Shown here: one piece after another, positions 37,955 through 48,698 of the stretch | How positions within the stretch are numbered: the first letter of the stretch is position 1 | Layout of the letters: each line of letters opens with the position of its first letter | NCBI RefSeq assembly: GCF_015352985.1 | Contig: NZ_JACYXF010000002.1 | Coordinates: forward strand, 124,001 to 188,000 | DNA length: 64,000 bases | Direction: 5' to 3' | DNA from: Noviherbaspirillum malthae | GTDB lineage: Bacteria > Pseudomonadota > Gammaproteobacteria > Burkholderiales > Burkholderiaceae_D | The notes under the pieces: model-generated | Seen by the model: the letters and a program-made list of their open reading frames with translations, nothing else | Told to the model about the DNA's origin: nothing | Database searches by the model: none | Made by a program: the position numbers and the translations under genes

Positions 37955-38859
37955 TGCCTGCTGCCATGAAAACCGACACCCTGACGCTGGAATCCGACCG
38001 ACAACGACTCAAGCTGGCCCCCGAATACGGCGGTAGCGTGATCGCCTGGGACTGGAAGCTGGGCGCACAATGGTCTCCGCTGTTTCGCCCCTGGAACGGC
38101 CACTCCGAAGACCGCTATACGCTGTCCTGTTTTCCACTGGTGCCGTGGTCGAACCGGATCACCGGCGGCGGCTTCGAGCATGAAGGCATCTTCCATCCGA
38201 TACGCCTGAACCGCACGGGCGAGAGTTATCCGATACACGGCGACGGCTGGCTGCAGGCCTGGCAGGTGAGCGAGCGGACGGATGACAGGATCAAGCTCAT
38301 GCTCGAATCGGACAAGTTCGATGCCAACCCTTACCACTACCGCAGCACCCAGACCTTCCTCTTGCTGCCTGACGGTTTGCAGATCGACCTGACGGTCACC
38401 CACCTCGGCCAGGGCACGCTGCCCTATGGACTCGGCCTGCATCCGTATTTCATGCGCAATGCACAGACCCGCTTCATGGCCAAGGCCGAAGGCGTCTGGC
38501 TATCCGGCGACGATCCCATCCCGGTCGAGCATACGACCAACTTTCCCGAAAGCTGGGACTACAACACCCCGGCGCCGCTGGAAGGCCCGATGATCGACAA
38601 CTGCTTCAGCGGCTGGAACGGCAAGGCGGTCATCGAATATCCGGACCGCGCACTGACTCTCACCATGGTCATGCCCGACTGCAACGGCTACAGCCTGATG
38701 TACCGGCCGCCCGGTTTCGATTATTTCTGCTTCGAACCAATCACCCATCCGATCGATGCCTTCCACATGCCTGACCAGCCCGGTCTGGCGATCCTGGGGC
38801 ATGGCGACAGCCTGGCGCTGCGCGCCAAGTTCCTGGTAAGCGGGTCAAGCGTCGGCTGA
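37951..38859 (+). CDS. Aldose 1-epimerase
   Basis: This galactose-mutarotase-like enzyme of about 302 residues has YGGSVIAWDWKLG, the first catalytic His region YPIHGDGWLQAWQV, the second in LGLHPYFMR, and a catalytic Glu candidate in PFGHD-less context near EPITHPIDAFHM. It supplies the anomer used by the dehydrogenase. Its ATG at 37951 overlaps the lactonase stop (ATGA); MKTDTLTLE at 37966 is the alternative start. The 3' end overlaps the convergent LD-carboxypeptidase gene by 15 bp. Confidence 0.88.
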   Translation: MMPAAMKTDTLTLESDRQRLKLAPEYGGSVIAWDWKLGAQWSPLFRPWNGHSEDRYTLSCFPLVPWSNRITGGGFEHEGIFHPIRLNRTGESYPIHGDGWLQAWQVSERTDDRIKLMLESDKFDANPYHYRSTQTFLLLPDGLQIDLTVTHLGQGTLPYGLGLHPYFMRNAQTRFMAKAEGVWLSGDDPIPVEHTTNFPESWDYNTPAPLEGPMIDNCFSGWNGKAVIEYPDRALTLTMVMPDCNGYSLMYRPPGFDYFCFEPITHPIDAFHMPDQPGLAILGHGDSLALRAKFLVSGSSVG

Positions 38860-39822
38860 GCGGTGCGCAGTCAGATTGGGATAGCCGCTCATCGTCAGCA
38901 CGGCGTGCCGGCCGTCTGACTGAAGCCGCGCATGGCTGCCGACGGCAAGCGTGGCCTTGTCGCGGATGTGACCGAACGGCAGTCCTGCGAGGATAGGCAG
39001 ATGCAGTGTGCTGCGCAGGTAGGCAAGCATCGCATCGAAATCGTAGCCATTATCGTAGTCGAACAGCCGGTAGGCGGAAAAATCGCCGAGCACGATGGCT
39101 TTCTGGTCCAGCAGGCCGGCATGCGCCAGCTGCAGCAGCATGCGCTCGACCCGGTAGGGATGTTCATTCACATCTTCGATGAACAGGATGCCGCCCTTGA
39201 TATGCGGCAGATAAGGCGTGCCCACGAGATGCGTCAGCATGGTGAGATTGCCGCCCCATAGGATGCCGGCGACATCCACCTCGGGCTGTTCGGCATCTTC
39301 GGCGGGTGCCAGCGCAATCGCATGCGATGACGAAGACACGCATTGCCAGAAATTGCCGAGGGTGTAGTCGCTCGGATCTTCCCGTGAAAAATCATCGCAG
39401 ATCATCGGACCGGCAAAACTGATGGTGCCGTCATGGGCGAGCATGGCCATCTGCAGCGCAGTGAAGTCGCTGTGGCCGACGAACAGCTTGCCGCTTGCCG
39501 ACAAGGCGCCGAGATCGAGTCTGGGCAGCAGGCGGGACAATCCATAGCCGCCGCGCAGCGCGAACACGATGTCGATGTCGGGATCCACCGCGGCCTGGTG
39601 CAATTGCGTGATGCGCGCTTCGTCGGTGCCTCCGAAACGCTGGAACTTCGCCCCGGCGTCGTAGAAGTTCCTGACTCTGCAGCCCTGCTCTTCCAATCTC
39701 GCGGTGGCCCGCCCGACGGCCAGTGGATCGGCTGCATAGCCGCTCGCCGCAACGATGGCGACTGTCGCGCCCGACAGCTGTGCTTCTTTCCCCATGCTTC
39801 CCTGATATCGTGTGTTGTTCAT
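38845..39822 (-). CDS. LD-carboxypeptidase (muramoyltetrapeptide carboxypeptidase, S66)
   Basis: The 325-residue S66 serine peptidase has the nucleophile Ser in FVGHSDFTALQ, Glu in FIEDVNEHPYR and His in LPFGHIRDKA, the Ser-Glu-His triad of LdcA. It trims the terminal D-Ala from recycled murein tetrapeptides in the cytoplasm. The frame is open to 39891; I use MNNTRYQGSMGKEA at 39822 (39795 also possible). It lies 29 bp behind the alpha/beta hydrolase gene. Confidence 0.92.
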   Translation of the reverse strand: MNNTRYQGSMGKEAQLSGATVAIVAASGYAADPLAVGRATARLEEQGCRVRNFYDAGAKFQRFGGTDEARITQLHQAAVDPDIDIVFALRGGYGLSRLLPRLDLGALSASGKLFVGHSDFTALQMAMLAHDGTISFAGPMICDDFSREDPSDYTLGNFWQCVSSSSHAIALAPAEDAEQPEVDVAGILWGGNLTMLTHLVGTPYLPHIKGGILFIEDVNEHPYRVERMLLQLAHAGLLDQKAIVLGDFSAYRLFDYDNGYDFDAMLAYLRSTLHLPILAGLPFGHIRDKATLAVGSHARLQSDGRHAVLTMSGYPNLTAHRSADA

Positions 39823-39851
39823 CTGCGATCGCTCGCAGCCCGTCGATTGTC

Positions 39852-40763
39852 TCAGGCGCTGCTGGCCGCGGTGGCCAGCTCGCGCCGGCAATGCGCTGCA
39901 ATCAAGTTCGCGATCGATACTTCGAGCTGCGGCGGAATGTCGTGACCCATGCCCTCGATCTCGTGCAGGATTGCATGCGGAATCCAGCGCGCGCTGTCGC
40001 GTCCGCAGGCGACCGGCACCAGAGGATCGTCGGTACCGTGGATGACCAGGGCAGGCGAACGGATGGTGCGCAGCTGCGCTACCAGGTCACCAGTTGACGC
40101 TACCGCCATCATCTGGCGTGAAGTGCCGCTGATGCTGGGATTGCGGCGAACGCTCTGCATGATGCGCTGGCGCAGCACCGCTTCCGGCGTCGGATAGGCC
40201 GGCCCGCCAAGCACCTGGAACAGGCGGATGTAGTATGCGACAACGCTCTCGAAGTCGCGCGGATTGGACGGCGTGGACAGCATCGCAGTGCTCGCCTCAA
40301 GGGTTGGCCCCGGCAGCCCCGGCCGTCCGCTGGTCGACATGATGGAAGTCAGCGTCAGCGTTCGCTCGGGATAGCGCGCCGCGATGATCTGCGCAATCAT
40401 GCCGCCCATCGACGCCCCGACGATATGCGCCTGCTTGATCTCCAGCGCATTCATCAAGCCTATCGTGTCGCGCGCCATGTCGTACAGCGTATAAGTGCTG
40501 AACATGGGCATGCGGAACAGAGGTTTGAACATGGCAAGATGCGGATGCGCCTTGCCGAAATGATTCATCTTGGAAGACAGTCCGCTGTCGCGATTGTCGA
40601 ATCGCACCACGCGAAAGCCTTGCTTCACCAGCGTCTGGCAGAACTGTTCCGACCAGGAAATCAGTTGCAGGCCGAGGCCCGATATCAGGACGACCGTTTC
40701 GCCTTCTGGATTGCCCTGCACATCATAGGCCAGCTGGATGCCGTTGGTTTCAATTACAGGCAA
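39852..40763 (-). CDS. Alpha/beta hydrolase with serine nucleophile
   Basis: The 303-residue enzyme has the GxSxGG elbow in VGASMGGMIAQII (Ser near 100), Asp in HGTDDPLVP and His in GMGHDIPPQ, a complete Ser-Asp-His triad. Its ISGLGLQLISW region and overall look are of the poly(3-hydroxyalkanoate)/aclacinomycin-methylesterase or lactonase-like group. The substrate is not known. It is distinct from the Asp-nucleophile hydrolase at 11.9 kb. Confidence 0.9.
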   Translation of the reverse strand: MPVIETNGIQLAYDVQGNPEGETVVLISGLGLQLISWSEQFCQTLVKQGFRVVRFDNRDSGLSSKMNHFGKAHPHLAMFKPLFRMPMFSTYTLYDMARDTIGLMNALEIKQAHIVGASMGGMIAQIIAARYPERTLTLTSIMSTSGRPGLPGPTLEASTAMLSTPSNPRDFESVVAYYIRLFQVLGGPAYPTPEAVLRQRIMQSVRRNPSISGTSRQMMAVASTGDLVAQLRTIRSPALVIHGTDDPLVPVACGRDSARWIPHAILHEIEGMGHDIPPQLEVSIANLIAAHCRRELATAASSA

Positions 40764-41096
40764 TGGGACCTCCCCTTTGCAGTGACGACAGTGTTTTCAT
40801 TGTTGAACCTTGGTGATGCCATGGCGGCCGGACTACCGGCATTTGCAGGTGTGCTGCCTTGTTCCATCAAGCCCATGACCCTCGCCATGGCAGCAAGCGC
40901 CGTGCCCGAGTGAAGCATGCATGACAGCGTTATCGAGACGTCGGTCAATGTAATTCCGGCGCTACCCAACGGCAAAATCTGCTCGCACTGCAGCAAAACA
41001 CTACCATTAACCGGAAGAAACATTAGCAGCAATACAAACTGTCAAGCCACCAAGCTTCCACTGTACATGAGCGGCCATGGCCGTGCAGCCTGAGAC
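40764..41096. other. Intergenic region between the hydrolase and tadA
   Basis: About 330 bases. A 92-codon minus-strand frame (40754-41032) spans most of it and overlaps the hydrolase by 10 bp. It has no Shine-Dalgarno and no family features, so I do not call it. The region should hold the hydrolase promoter. Confidence 0.4.
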
Positions 41097-42077
<981 letters not shown>

Positions 42078-42081
<4 letters not shown>

Positions 42082-42710
42082 GGTATTTGCAGCAGCTTGT
42101 GCGTCTGGATGCTCAGCTTCCAGCGCGGATTCTGTTTGCAGGTCTCGATGGCCAGCCGGGTGTTGCGGGCGGCGTCGGGGCCGTCCATCGGCTGCAGGTA
42201 AAAATGCTCGAAGTCGAGCGATGCATATTCGTCCAGCGGCTGGCCTTCCTGCGGAATGACCACCTTGAGCTCGTTGCCCTTGGTGACCTTCAGCTGCGAG
42301 CCCATCTTCGGACTGACGCAGATCCAGTCCACGCCTGCAGGTACTGGCAGCGTGCCATTGGTTTCGATCGCGATCTCGAAGCCGCGTGCATGCATGGCGT
42401 CGATCAGCGGCCCGTCGAGCTGAAGCAGCGGTTCGCCGCCGGTGAAGACGACGAACTTGCTGCCCGCATAGTTGCTCGGCCAGAGCGAATCGATGGTCGC
42501 GGACAGCAATGCGGCATCATACTTGCCGCCGCGTTCGCCGTTGGTGCCGACGAAGTCGGTGTCGCAGAACTTGCAGACGGCTTCGCTGCGGTCGGCTTCG
42601 CGGCCTGACCACAGGTTGCAGCCGGAGAAACGGCAAAACACCGCGGGGCGGCCGGCGTGCGTGCCTTCGCCCTGCAGCGTATAGAAAATTTCTTTCACAC
42701 TGTACTTCAA
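42078..42710 (-). CDS. queE: 7-carboxy-7-deazaguanine synthase
   Basis: This 210-residue radical-SAM enzyme has the cluster cysteines spaced C-x14-C-x2-C (from CNLWSGREA to CKFCDTDF), the longer spacing of the QueE subset. GGEPLLQLDG is the SAM-binding GGE motif. It acts after QueD to make CDG for queuosine. The N-terminus MKYSVKEIFYTLQGEG is standard. Confidence 0.94.
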
Positions 42711-43047
42711 AATGTATTCCTACAGAAAATCGGTGGGACGAGGCGCGCCATGCCAAATTGACAAAATGCGGTGGTGCCGTGGTTGCGGCAGGCACTCGCC
42801 ATGTGTCAACTGTCAGGTGTCAGGTGTCAGGTCCGGGAGACAGAATGCAATGAGGGAAAAGTCCGCGAATTTCGGATCAATCCGCTATTTTCGCATTTAA
42901 CGGGGAAATCGCCCAGCAGCGCGCGCATATAGCGGCAATAGCCGGGCAATCAGGACGCCTGCGGGAATGCGTGCGCCGGTGGAGGGAATTGTTGAAAAAA
43001 CGGTTATGACACGAGTGAGGAAGTGGGCTGGATACCGGGTGCGCGGT
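42711..43047. other. Intergenic region behind the decayed polysaccharide cluster
   Basis: About 340 bases between the sugar-transferase remnant and queE hold no convincing gene. They contain the TGTCAGG tandem repeat described separately and the queE promoter side. Confidence 0.45.
42811..42831. repeat. Tandem TGTCAGG heptamer, three perfect copies
   Basis: Three head-to-tail copies of TGTCAGG follow a related TGTCAAC. The array lies in non-coding DNA next to the deletion-scarred cluster. Confidence 0.8.
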
Positions 43048-43191
43048 TCAATGCGAGCCCCCTTCACGGCGCATCACTTTGTGAGCAGTCAGCAGAAGAA
43101 TCTTCAGGTCGAAGACCAGCGAAGGCCGCTGAAGGTATTCCACGTCCAGCCTGACCTTTTCGGCAATGCTCAATTCGTCCCGACCGTTGAT
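43048..43191 (-). pseudogene. C-terminal remnant of a bacterial sugar transferase
   Basis: The last 47 codons have the ending of undecaprenyl-phosphate sugar-transferase proteins (WcaJ/EpsL type): NGRDELSIAEKV, LDVEYLQRPSLVFDLKI and LLTAHKVMRREGGSH. Everything upstream, including the membrane segment and the catalytic KRxxD/SLVGPRP regions, is missing. In its place the frame runs into the start of an asparagine-synthase-like gene. It cannot be active. Confidence 0.78.
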
Positions 43192-43463
43192 TCGGCGTAG
43201 AACAGCGGAATGCTGCGCACATGATCGACTGCTGCAATGATCCGGTTCTCGTGTATCCACCCCATGGCGTGAAAGCCGTTGAGCCGCTTCAGCAAACGAC
43301 GCCAGTATTCGGATTTCGCATGGCGTTCCGGTATGAGCTGAGCGATCTGTACCGCACGGCTGCACATGCATCCCTGATGGAAGGCCGTGCCGCGCCAATG
43401 CATGCCGTGTTCGGCATCAAACTGCCACTGTCTCGCAGCAAAATGTACGATCACATCCTTCAT
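43170..43463 (-). pseudogene. Truncated asparagine-synthase-like gene (N-terminal domain only)
   Basis: About 90 codons resemble the N-terminal amidotransferase-like domain of asparagine-synthase-related proteins found in polysaccharide clusters: WRRLLKRLNGF, RIIAAVDHVRSIPLFYA. The N-terminal Cys nucleophile of true glutaminases is absent (MKDVIVHF), which is common in this subset. The gene breaks off at FYA, and a few codons later ends within the sugar-transferase remnant. AGGAG lies nine bases before the ATG, which overlaps the flippase stop (ATGA). Assignment is from memory of the family. Confidence 0.55.
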
Positions 43464-44965
43464 CGTAAAGCGCTCCTGATCAACACTCCGTAACGCACGG
43501 CCGCCAGCGCCGCAACGCCAGCGACGGCATGAGGCCATGAGGCGCCCATGTCGCGCCGGAAAAAAACGGCTATCAGCGGCGAATTCAGCAGCAGGCTCCA
43601 GCCGAGAGCCGTCGCAACCGCAATCCGGATTGCACGGCCGTAGCTCCCGGACTCCCGCAATATCCACAGAAGCTGCACGCTCCAGCAGACGCCGCTCCCC
43701 ATCGCAAACAGCACGATGGCCAACGTCGCATCGCCCCTCCATGCACCAAAGGCAATCGCCGATGCACGCACGCCCAGCAGCAGCAACTGGAAACTCAGCC
43801 CTGCAGCCTGGCGGCCCAGCACGTCGAAGGCGGCCGACAAGGGCGACGTGACGAACACCAGGTAAAGCCATGGCGACAGCCATTGGGCAATGACGCCCGC
43901 ATCCCGCCACTCGGCACCGAACACCCAGGCGAACAGCTGCGGGCCGGCCAGTGCGAGCGTGAGCGCCGGCGGCATGCCGATCTGTGCCAGACGCCCATGA
44001 ACTTCGGCTACCCGCATGCCGAACCGCCCTTCCCGCCATGCCTGCGCCGCCCCAGACAGGAAGACATTGGCCACCGACTTGCCCAGCACCAGCATGGGCA
44101 TGGACAGGACGCGATTGGCGAGGCTGTACATGCCTGCGACCACCGGATCGAACAGCGCGGCGAACAGCAGCGGCGGCAACTGCGAACCGATGGTGTTGAA
44201 GAGTGCGGCCCAGGACGATCACAAGGGAAAGCGCCTGTACCGGCGTGCGGCTGCGGCGATGTCGGGCCAACGTATCGATGCCAGCAGTCCAAGCCGCGGG
44301 CGCACCGTGCGCCAGCCGAGCGAACCCACCCCCATGCCGCCGCCTGCCGCCTGGCCTATCAGGAGGGCTCCCGGCCCCAGCATCGATGCGCCCGCCTGGA
44401 TGGCCGTGCAGGTGAGAGACTGGTTCAGCCGGGTTGCAGCGAGCGCACCGAATTCACGTGTACGCACCGCCCATGACTGCAAGATGTTGTACCCGCCGGC
44501 CAGCAGCCCGCCGAGCGGGACCAGGTAAAAAAAGGCAGCCAGATCAGGGGCGTTGAGCAGGCGCGCAAATTCATCGCCGAACCAGATCAGCGGCGCCGAT
44601 ATCAGGGCTGCCATCACTATCGCAATTCCCGTGCTGAGGAGGAGCAATGCACCGGCCTCTCGGTCATCCTCAGGCAAGGGAATGGCCTGTTCGTAACGCA
44701 GGCTCATCACGACCGTCAGCAGCATCAGCAGCGCAATGAAAATACCTAACAGGCCGAATGCGTGCGGTGAATACAGGCGAGTCAGCAGAGGAGCTGCGAT
44801 TATCGTGACGGCCTGCGCCGAGACCGTGCCGCCTACCAGCACTGATACATATCGAAAACTCCTTCTTTGCGAGCCGGCGTCCCTGGCAACTTTGGCAACT
44901 TCCTCATCTTTGGCATTGGCGGAATAGGGAGCATTTGCGGCATCTGCGCCGCGCTTCCCCTTCAA
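43460..44965 (-). pseudogene. Oligosaccharide flippase (Wzx/MATE-like), in-frame TGA
   Basis: The frame of 501 codons would be a full-length flippase with about 12 membrane segments. A TGA at 44219-44221 splits it into a 248-residue and a roughly 250-residue part, both in the same frame. Reading through the stop gives RRFPL-x-SSWAALFNTIGSQLPP, a normal flippase helix. The TGA is one C-to-T change from CGA. The N-terminal half has SVLVGGTVSAQAVTI and LLTRLYSPHAFGLLG. A TTG start overlaps the stop of the Wzc-like gene. It should not make a working flippase unless the stop is read through. Confidence 0.8.
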
Positions 44966-47288
44966 TTGCCCTCCGCTACGAGCTCTCCGCCGTTTCGCGT
45001 GCGTGCAGCCTCGACGTCACGGCCATAGCGTCCATGGCGCCCACTCCTGCCGTACCTGTCATGGCGGCCGTAACCGCCGTATGCGTTCGAGTGCATGTGA
45101 TGCCCGTTGAACACCACCCCTGCAATCGAAGCGCCAGCGGCATTGAGCTGACCGACCGCTTCTTCGATTTCATCGACGGTACTGACGCCGGCACGCACCA
45201 CCGTGAAGGTAGAGCCGGCATGCAATGCCACTGCCAGCGCATCCGCTGCCATCAGTACAGGCGCGGTATCGATCACGATCAAGTCATATCGGGACGAAAG
45301 GTCCTGCAGCAGGTGTACAAGCTGTTCGTTTGCCAACACTTCCGCGGGGCTTGAAGACGAGGATCCCGTCGACATGAAATCCAGGTTCTTCAGTACGTTC
45401 CGATGAATGGCTTCTTCGGGTGGCAACTGCTCCTGCACGGCATCGCAGAGCCCGGCCCGCCGATGCAGGCCGAAGCGCCGGTGCAGATTGCCTGTGCGCA
45501 GGTCGGCGTCTATCAGCAGGACTTTCCTGCCGCTGGCCGCCATGACCGCCGCCAGGTTTGCCGAGACGAAGAATTTGCCGACGCCGGGTGTCGCCCCGAT
45601 GATCGCTACGATATTGTTGCCGGCCTCCTGCAGGTCGAATTGCAGCGTGGACCGGAAACGGCGCAGGCATTCGACGCCGGCGTCGTCCACGAGATCGTCA
45701 TGCGGCACGGGAAGCTCGGCAGCCGCTCTCCGGTATGCCGGTTGCTCGCCGGGAATCGCACCGATTTTCCGGCTCTCGACTTCATGCATACCGCTGCCTG
45801 CCAGCGTAGCGCTGTAAGGGATGGACGCTCTCACCGGCAGGCCAAGCTCCTCGACGATTTCCCCAGGCTCATCGACACGCCGGTAGTACACCTTTCTGAA
45901 CCATGCGCAGAGGAAGCCCAGAAGCAGTCCGGCCGCTGCCGACGCGGCAACGATCATCAAGCGCTTGGTCTTCACGGGTCGCTCCGTCAGCTCGGGTGCA
46001 TCCAGCAAGCGCGCAAAGCCGCCCTTGCTGGCCATGATCAGCTGCAGCTGCTGCGCCGTGGTCAGCATGGCCGAATAGACCGCGGTATTGACCTTCACAT
46101 CCCGGCTCAGCCTCAGCACATCCTGTTCAACCGACGGCAGACGCTTGATGCGTGCTTCCACGCCGGCCAGATCGCGTGCGACGACCTGCATCTGCTGCGT
46201 GACGGCCACCACCGCCGGCGCATCTTCCTGGAAGCGCACAAGCAGGTCTTCCTTGCGTTGACGAAGCTCCGACATGCGTATCTGCGAGCTCACCGACTGC
46301 TGCAGGATGCTCTTAGCCTCTTCCTGCAGATCGATGGTGCCGAGCGCATGGCGCACTTCGTTGTATTCACTTTCCGCCCTGGCAAGCTCATGCTTGAGCT
46401 GAGGCAGCTGCCGGTTGAGCGAAGCCAGCGCGCGCTCGGCATCCTGCGCCTTGCGCTCTTCATTCTGACGAAGATATTCCGCGCCGATTTCCTTGAGCAG
46501 GCTTGTCGCCTCTGCCGGATCGGAACTTTCGAGACCGACCGAGATGATGCCAGACTGCTTGCCGGTCTCCGAGATCTTGAGCGTGTTTTGCAAGTCTTCT
46601 ATCGTCTCCAGACGAGAAGTGCGCAGCAGGATGAACTGCACGCCGGGTTTTCCGTCCAGCCGGTCCACCTGCAGTGAAATGACGGCGCCGCCTTCCTGCC
46701 ACTGCTCCAGCACGCCGACGCGTCCCTTGAACGACATGCCTTCCTGCGTCAGGGTATAGCCTCCCTCGTCGTCGGCTGTCAGCCGAAAGTCGGTGTTTTC
46801 CAAACCTCTGGGCACGTCGAACCGCGATACGTCGGCGCGCTCCCTGCCCCAGGCGAAGCCGCCGTAGCCGAACAGACCCGGCTCCGACAGCTCGGGATTG
46901 CGGCGTGCAATGCCGGCACCGATCAGGGGAAAGTAAAATGGCCGGACCTCGATGTAGGCATGGGTGCGGTCTACCGCCGCGGCGATGATGCGGCGGGATT
47001 TCAGCACGCCGATTTCGGCATTGGCTTCGGGTTTTCTCGTTTCCGGTTGACCCCTCCCTCACCGAGTACTCCGGTTGGCAGCGGCGAAGGGTCGGCAACC
47101 TGGATTAGTATGTTGGACTGATATACCGGCTGGGCAAGCAGCGCATAGACGATGCCCGCGGAAGTGACCAGAAAGGCGATGCTGAAAACGAGAAGCGCAT
47201 TGTTCCGCAAGAGAGTCCAGTAGCGACGCCATGGCAAGGCATCTTCTCTCGAAAGTTGGGGCGTGATCTGCTGAATCGGAAAATTCAT
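44962..47288 (-). pseudogene. Wzc-like chain-length regulator/tyrosine kinase, frameshifted and with altered Walker A
   Basis: The N-terminal Wzz part (from MNFPIQQITPQLS at 47288, membrane segment about residues 30-52) and the long main part (from 47007 down) are in different frames. One extra G in the run at about 47050-47060 would join them (LGEGGGQPETRKPEANAEIG). The main part has coiled coil, a second membrane segment (LMIVAASAAAGLLLGFL) and a BY-kinase domain: Walker A GATPGVGKFF, Walker A' LLIDADLR, Walker B LIVIDTAP. It ends in a Tyr-rich tail (YGGYGRHDRYG). Walker A normally reads GVGKS/T; here it is GVGKF, one C-to-T change away from a serine codon. Both defects suggest a dead gene. 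Confidence 0.8.
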
Positions 47289-48020
47289 TGGCGCTCGGTC
47301 TGTTCAGTCTGCATGGTGGATGGTCCAGCGACATGACGGCGCGAAGCGCGTCAGGCCTGGTTCTCATGTCATGCCCCGAACTGGATGTCATGTTCAGCCG
47401 GTTCGTCCAGAGACAACCCGGCTGTAAAACATCAGTGTCCAACTCGGCGATGCAAAGAAGCTTTGCGATCAATGCACGGTGAAGTCCCGTGCTTCAGGCT
47501 GCTAAAGTGTAGCCATGCGTGCGCAAAAAATAAGTATTAAAAATCGATCCAATGCAGCATCGGACAGGTGCCGGAAAGGGATGTTTTCGATGTAGTCATT
47601 TTGCTCGACAGATGATTGAGCGTTTCATCGATATGCCTCATGCGTTCAAGTCGATGAAGGATCGCGTTCATGCATTCGGCCTATAAGCACATGACGATTT
47701 CATGTCATCTGTTTGTCATGCGGCGGTCATCGAATAGCCAATATCGCACGCATGATCGCCGAAGCAGCGAATCATCCATCGGACGCATGGCGCATTTGTC
47801 CTGACATATCCGCTATCAAGAAGCAGGCGGTCTTGAAGCTGTCTGGCCATGCAGCCTTCATGTGTTCGCACCACGAGCGTGGGCTTGCATCAACACCGCC
47901 CTGGCGTTCCCGTATTTCATTCAGGCCGTCATGTGAAATCGACATCTCTCCCGCACCAGACTTGACCCGTTTCGGTTTCGAGGACATGATCAGAGAATCG
48001 ATGTATCGACGAAAACGCTT
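47289..48020. other. Large divergent intergenic region, polysaccharide cluster / two-component system
   Basis: About 730 bases hold no gene I can support. Two overlapping frames on opposite strands (47713-48033 and 47772-48155) show no family features. The region has several TGTCATG-like motifs (see findings) and should carry the promoters of the polysaccharide row (minus) and of the regulator at 48021 (plus). The start codon of the latter has no strong Shine-Dalgarno. Confidence 0.5.
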
Positions 48021-48698
48021 ATGCATGTCCTGATCGTGGAAGACAACCCGGATATTATTGCCAACCTGTATGGTTTTCTCGAGCCGCTCGGTTACACGCT
48101 GGATGTTGCGCGCACGGGCACCGCTGGACTGGAACGCGCCGTCAATGCCTTTCACGATGTGGTCGTGCTCGACCTGTCGCTGCCCGGCCTCGACGGGCTG
48201 GAAGTGTGCCGCCGGCTGCGCAAGGAATATCGGCTGGCCACTCCCATCCTGATGCTGACCGCACGCGATACCGTACAGGACAAGCTGACCGGATTCGATG
48301 TCGGCGCCGACGACTATCTGGTCAAGCCGTACTCACTGCCGGAACTGGACGCCCGCCTGAAAGCGCTGGTGCGCCGCTCCCGCAAGGAAACCGTCGACTA
48401 TGTGCTGACCTTCGATGAACTGCGTCTCGACACCAGTACCGGCCAAGCGTCCCGCGCCGGGCAGCCGCTGGCGCTGACGCCCACCGGCTACAAGATACTT
48501 GCCGCGCTCATGCGCAATGCGCCCACGCTGGTGACGCGCGAAACGCTTGAGCGCGAGGTGTGGGGCGACAATCCGCCCGACAGCGACGCGCTTCGCACGC
48601 ATATCCATGCATTGCGCCAGGCCATGGACAAGCCGTTCGCAAGTCCCTTGCTGATCACTGTGGCCGGCAGCGGTTACCGGCTGGGAGGCTCCCGGTGA
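48021..48698 (+). CDS. OmpR-family response regulator, PmrA/QseB-like
   Basis: The 225-residue regulator has a receiver domain with acidic pocket VEDN near the start and phosphoacceptor Asp51 in VVLDLSLPGLDG, then TARD and KPYS. A winged-helix domain follows (TPTGYKILAALMRNAP, ETLEREVWGD, LRTHIHALRQAMDKP). Its length and its downstream partners, a periplasmic-acidic-loop kinase and phosphoethanolamine transferase, resemble PmrA/BasR. The GTGA overlap couples it to the kinase gene. Confidence 0.93.
   Translation: MHVLIVEDNPDIIANLYGFLEPLGYTLDVARTGTAGLERAVNAFHDVVVLDLSLPGLDGLEVCRRLRKEYRLATPILMLTARDTVQDKLTGFDVGADDYLVKPYSLPELDARLKALVRRSRKETVDYVLTFDELRLDTSTGQASRAGQPLALTPTGYKILAALMRNAPTLVTRETLEREVWGDNPPDSDALRTHIHALRQAMDKPFASPLLITVAGSGYRLGGSR

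Noticed and set aside
40754-41032. 92-codon minus-strand frame before the alpha/beta hydrolase
   Set aside because: No ribosome-binding site, no domain likeness, and a composition like untranslated DNA; kept only as an intergenic note.
47713-48155. Overlapping frames on both strands before the PmrA-like regulator
   Set aside because: Neither has family features or a Shine-Dalgarno, and the minus one runs into the regulator gene.
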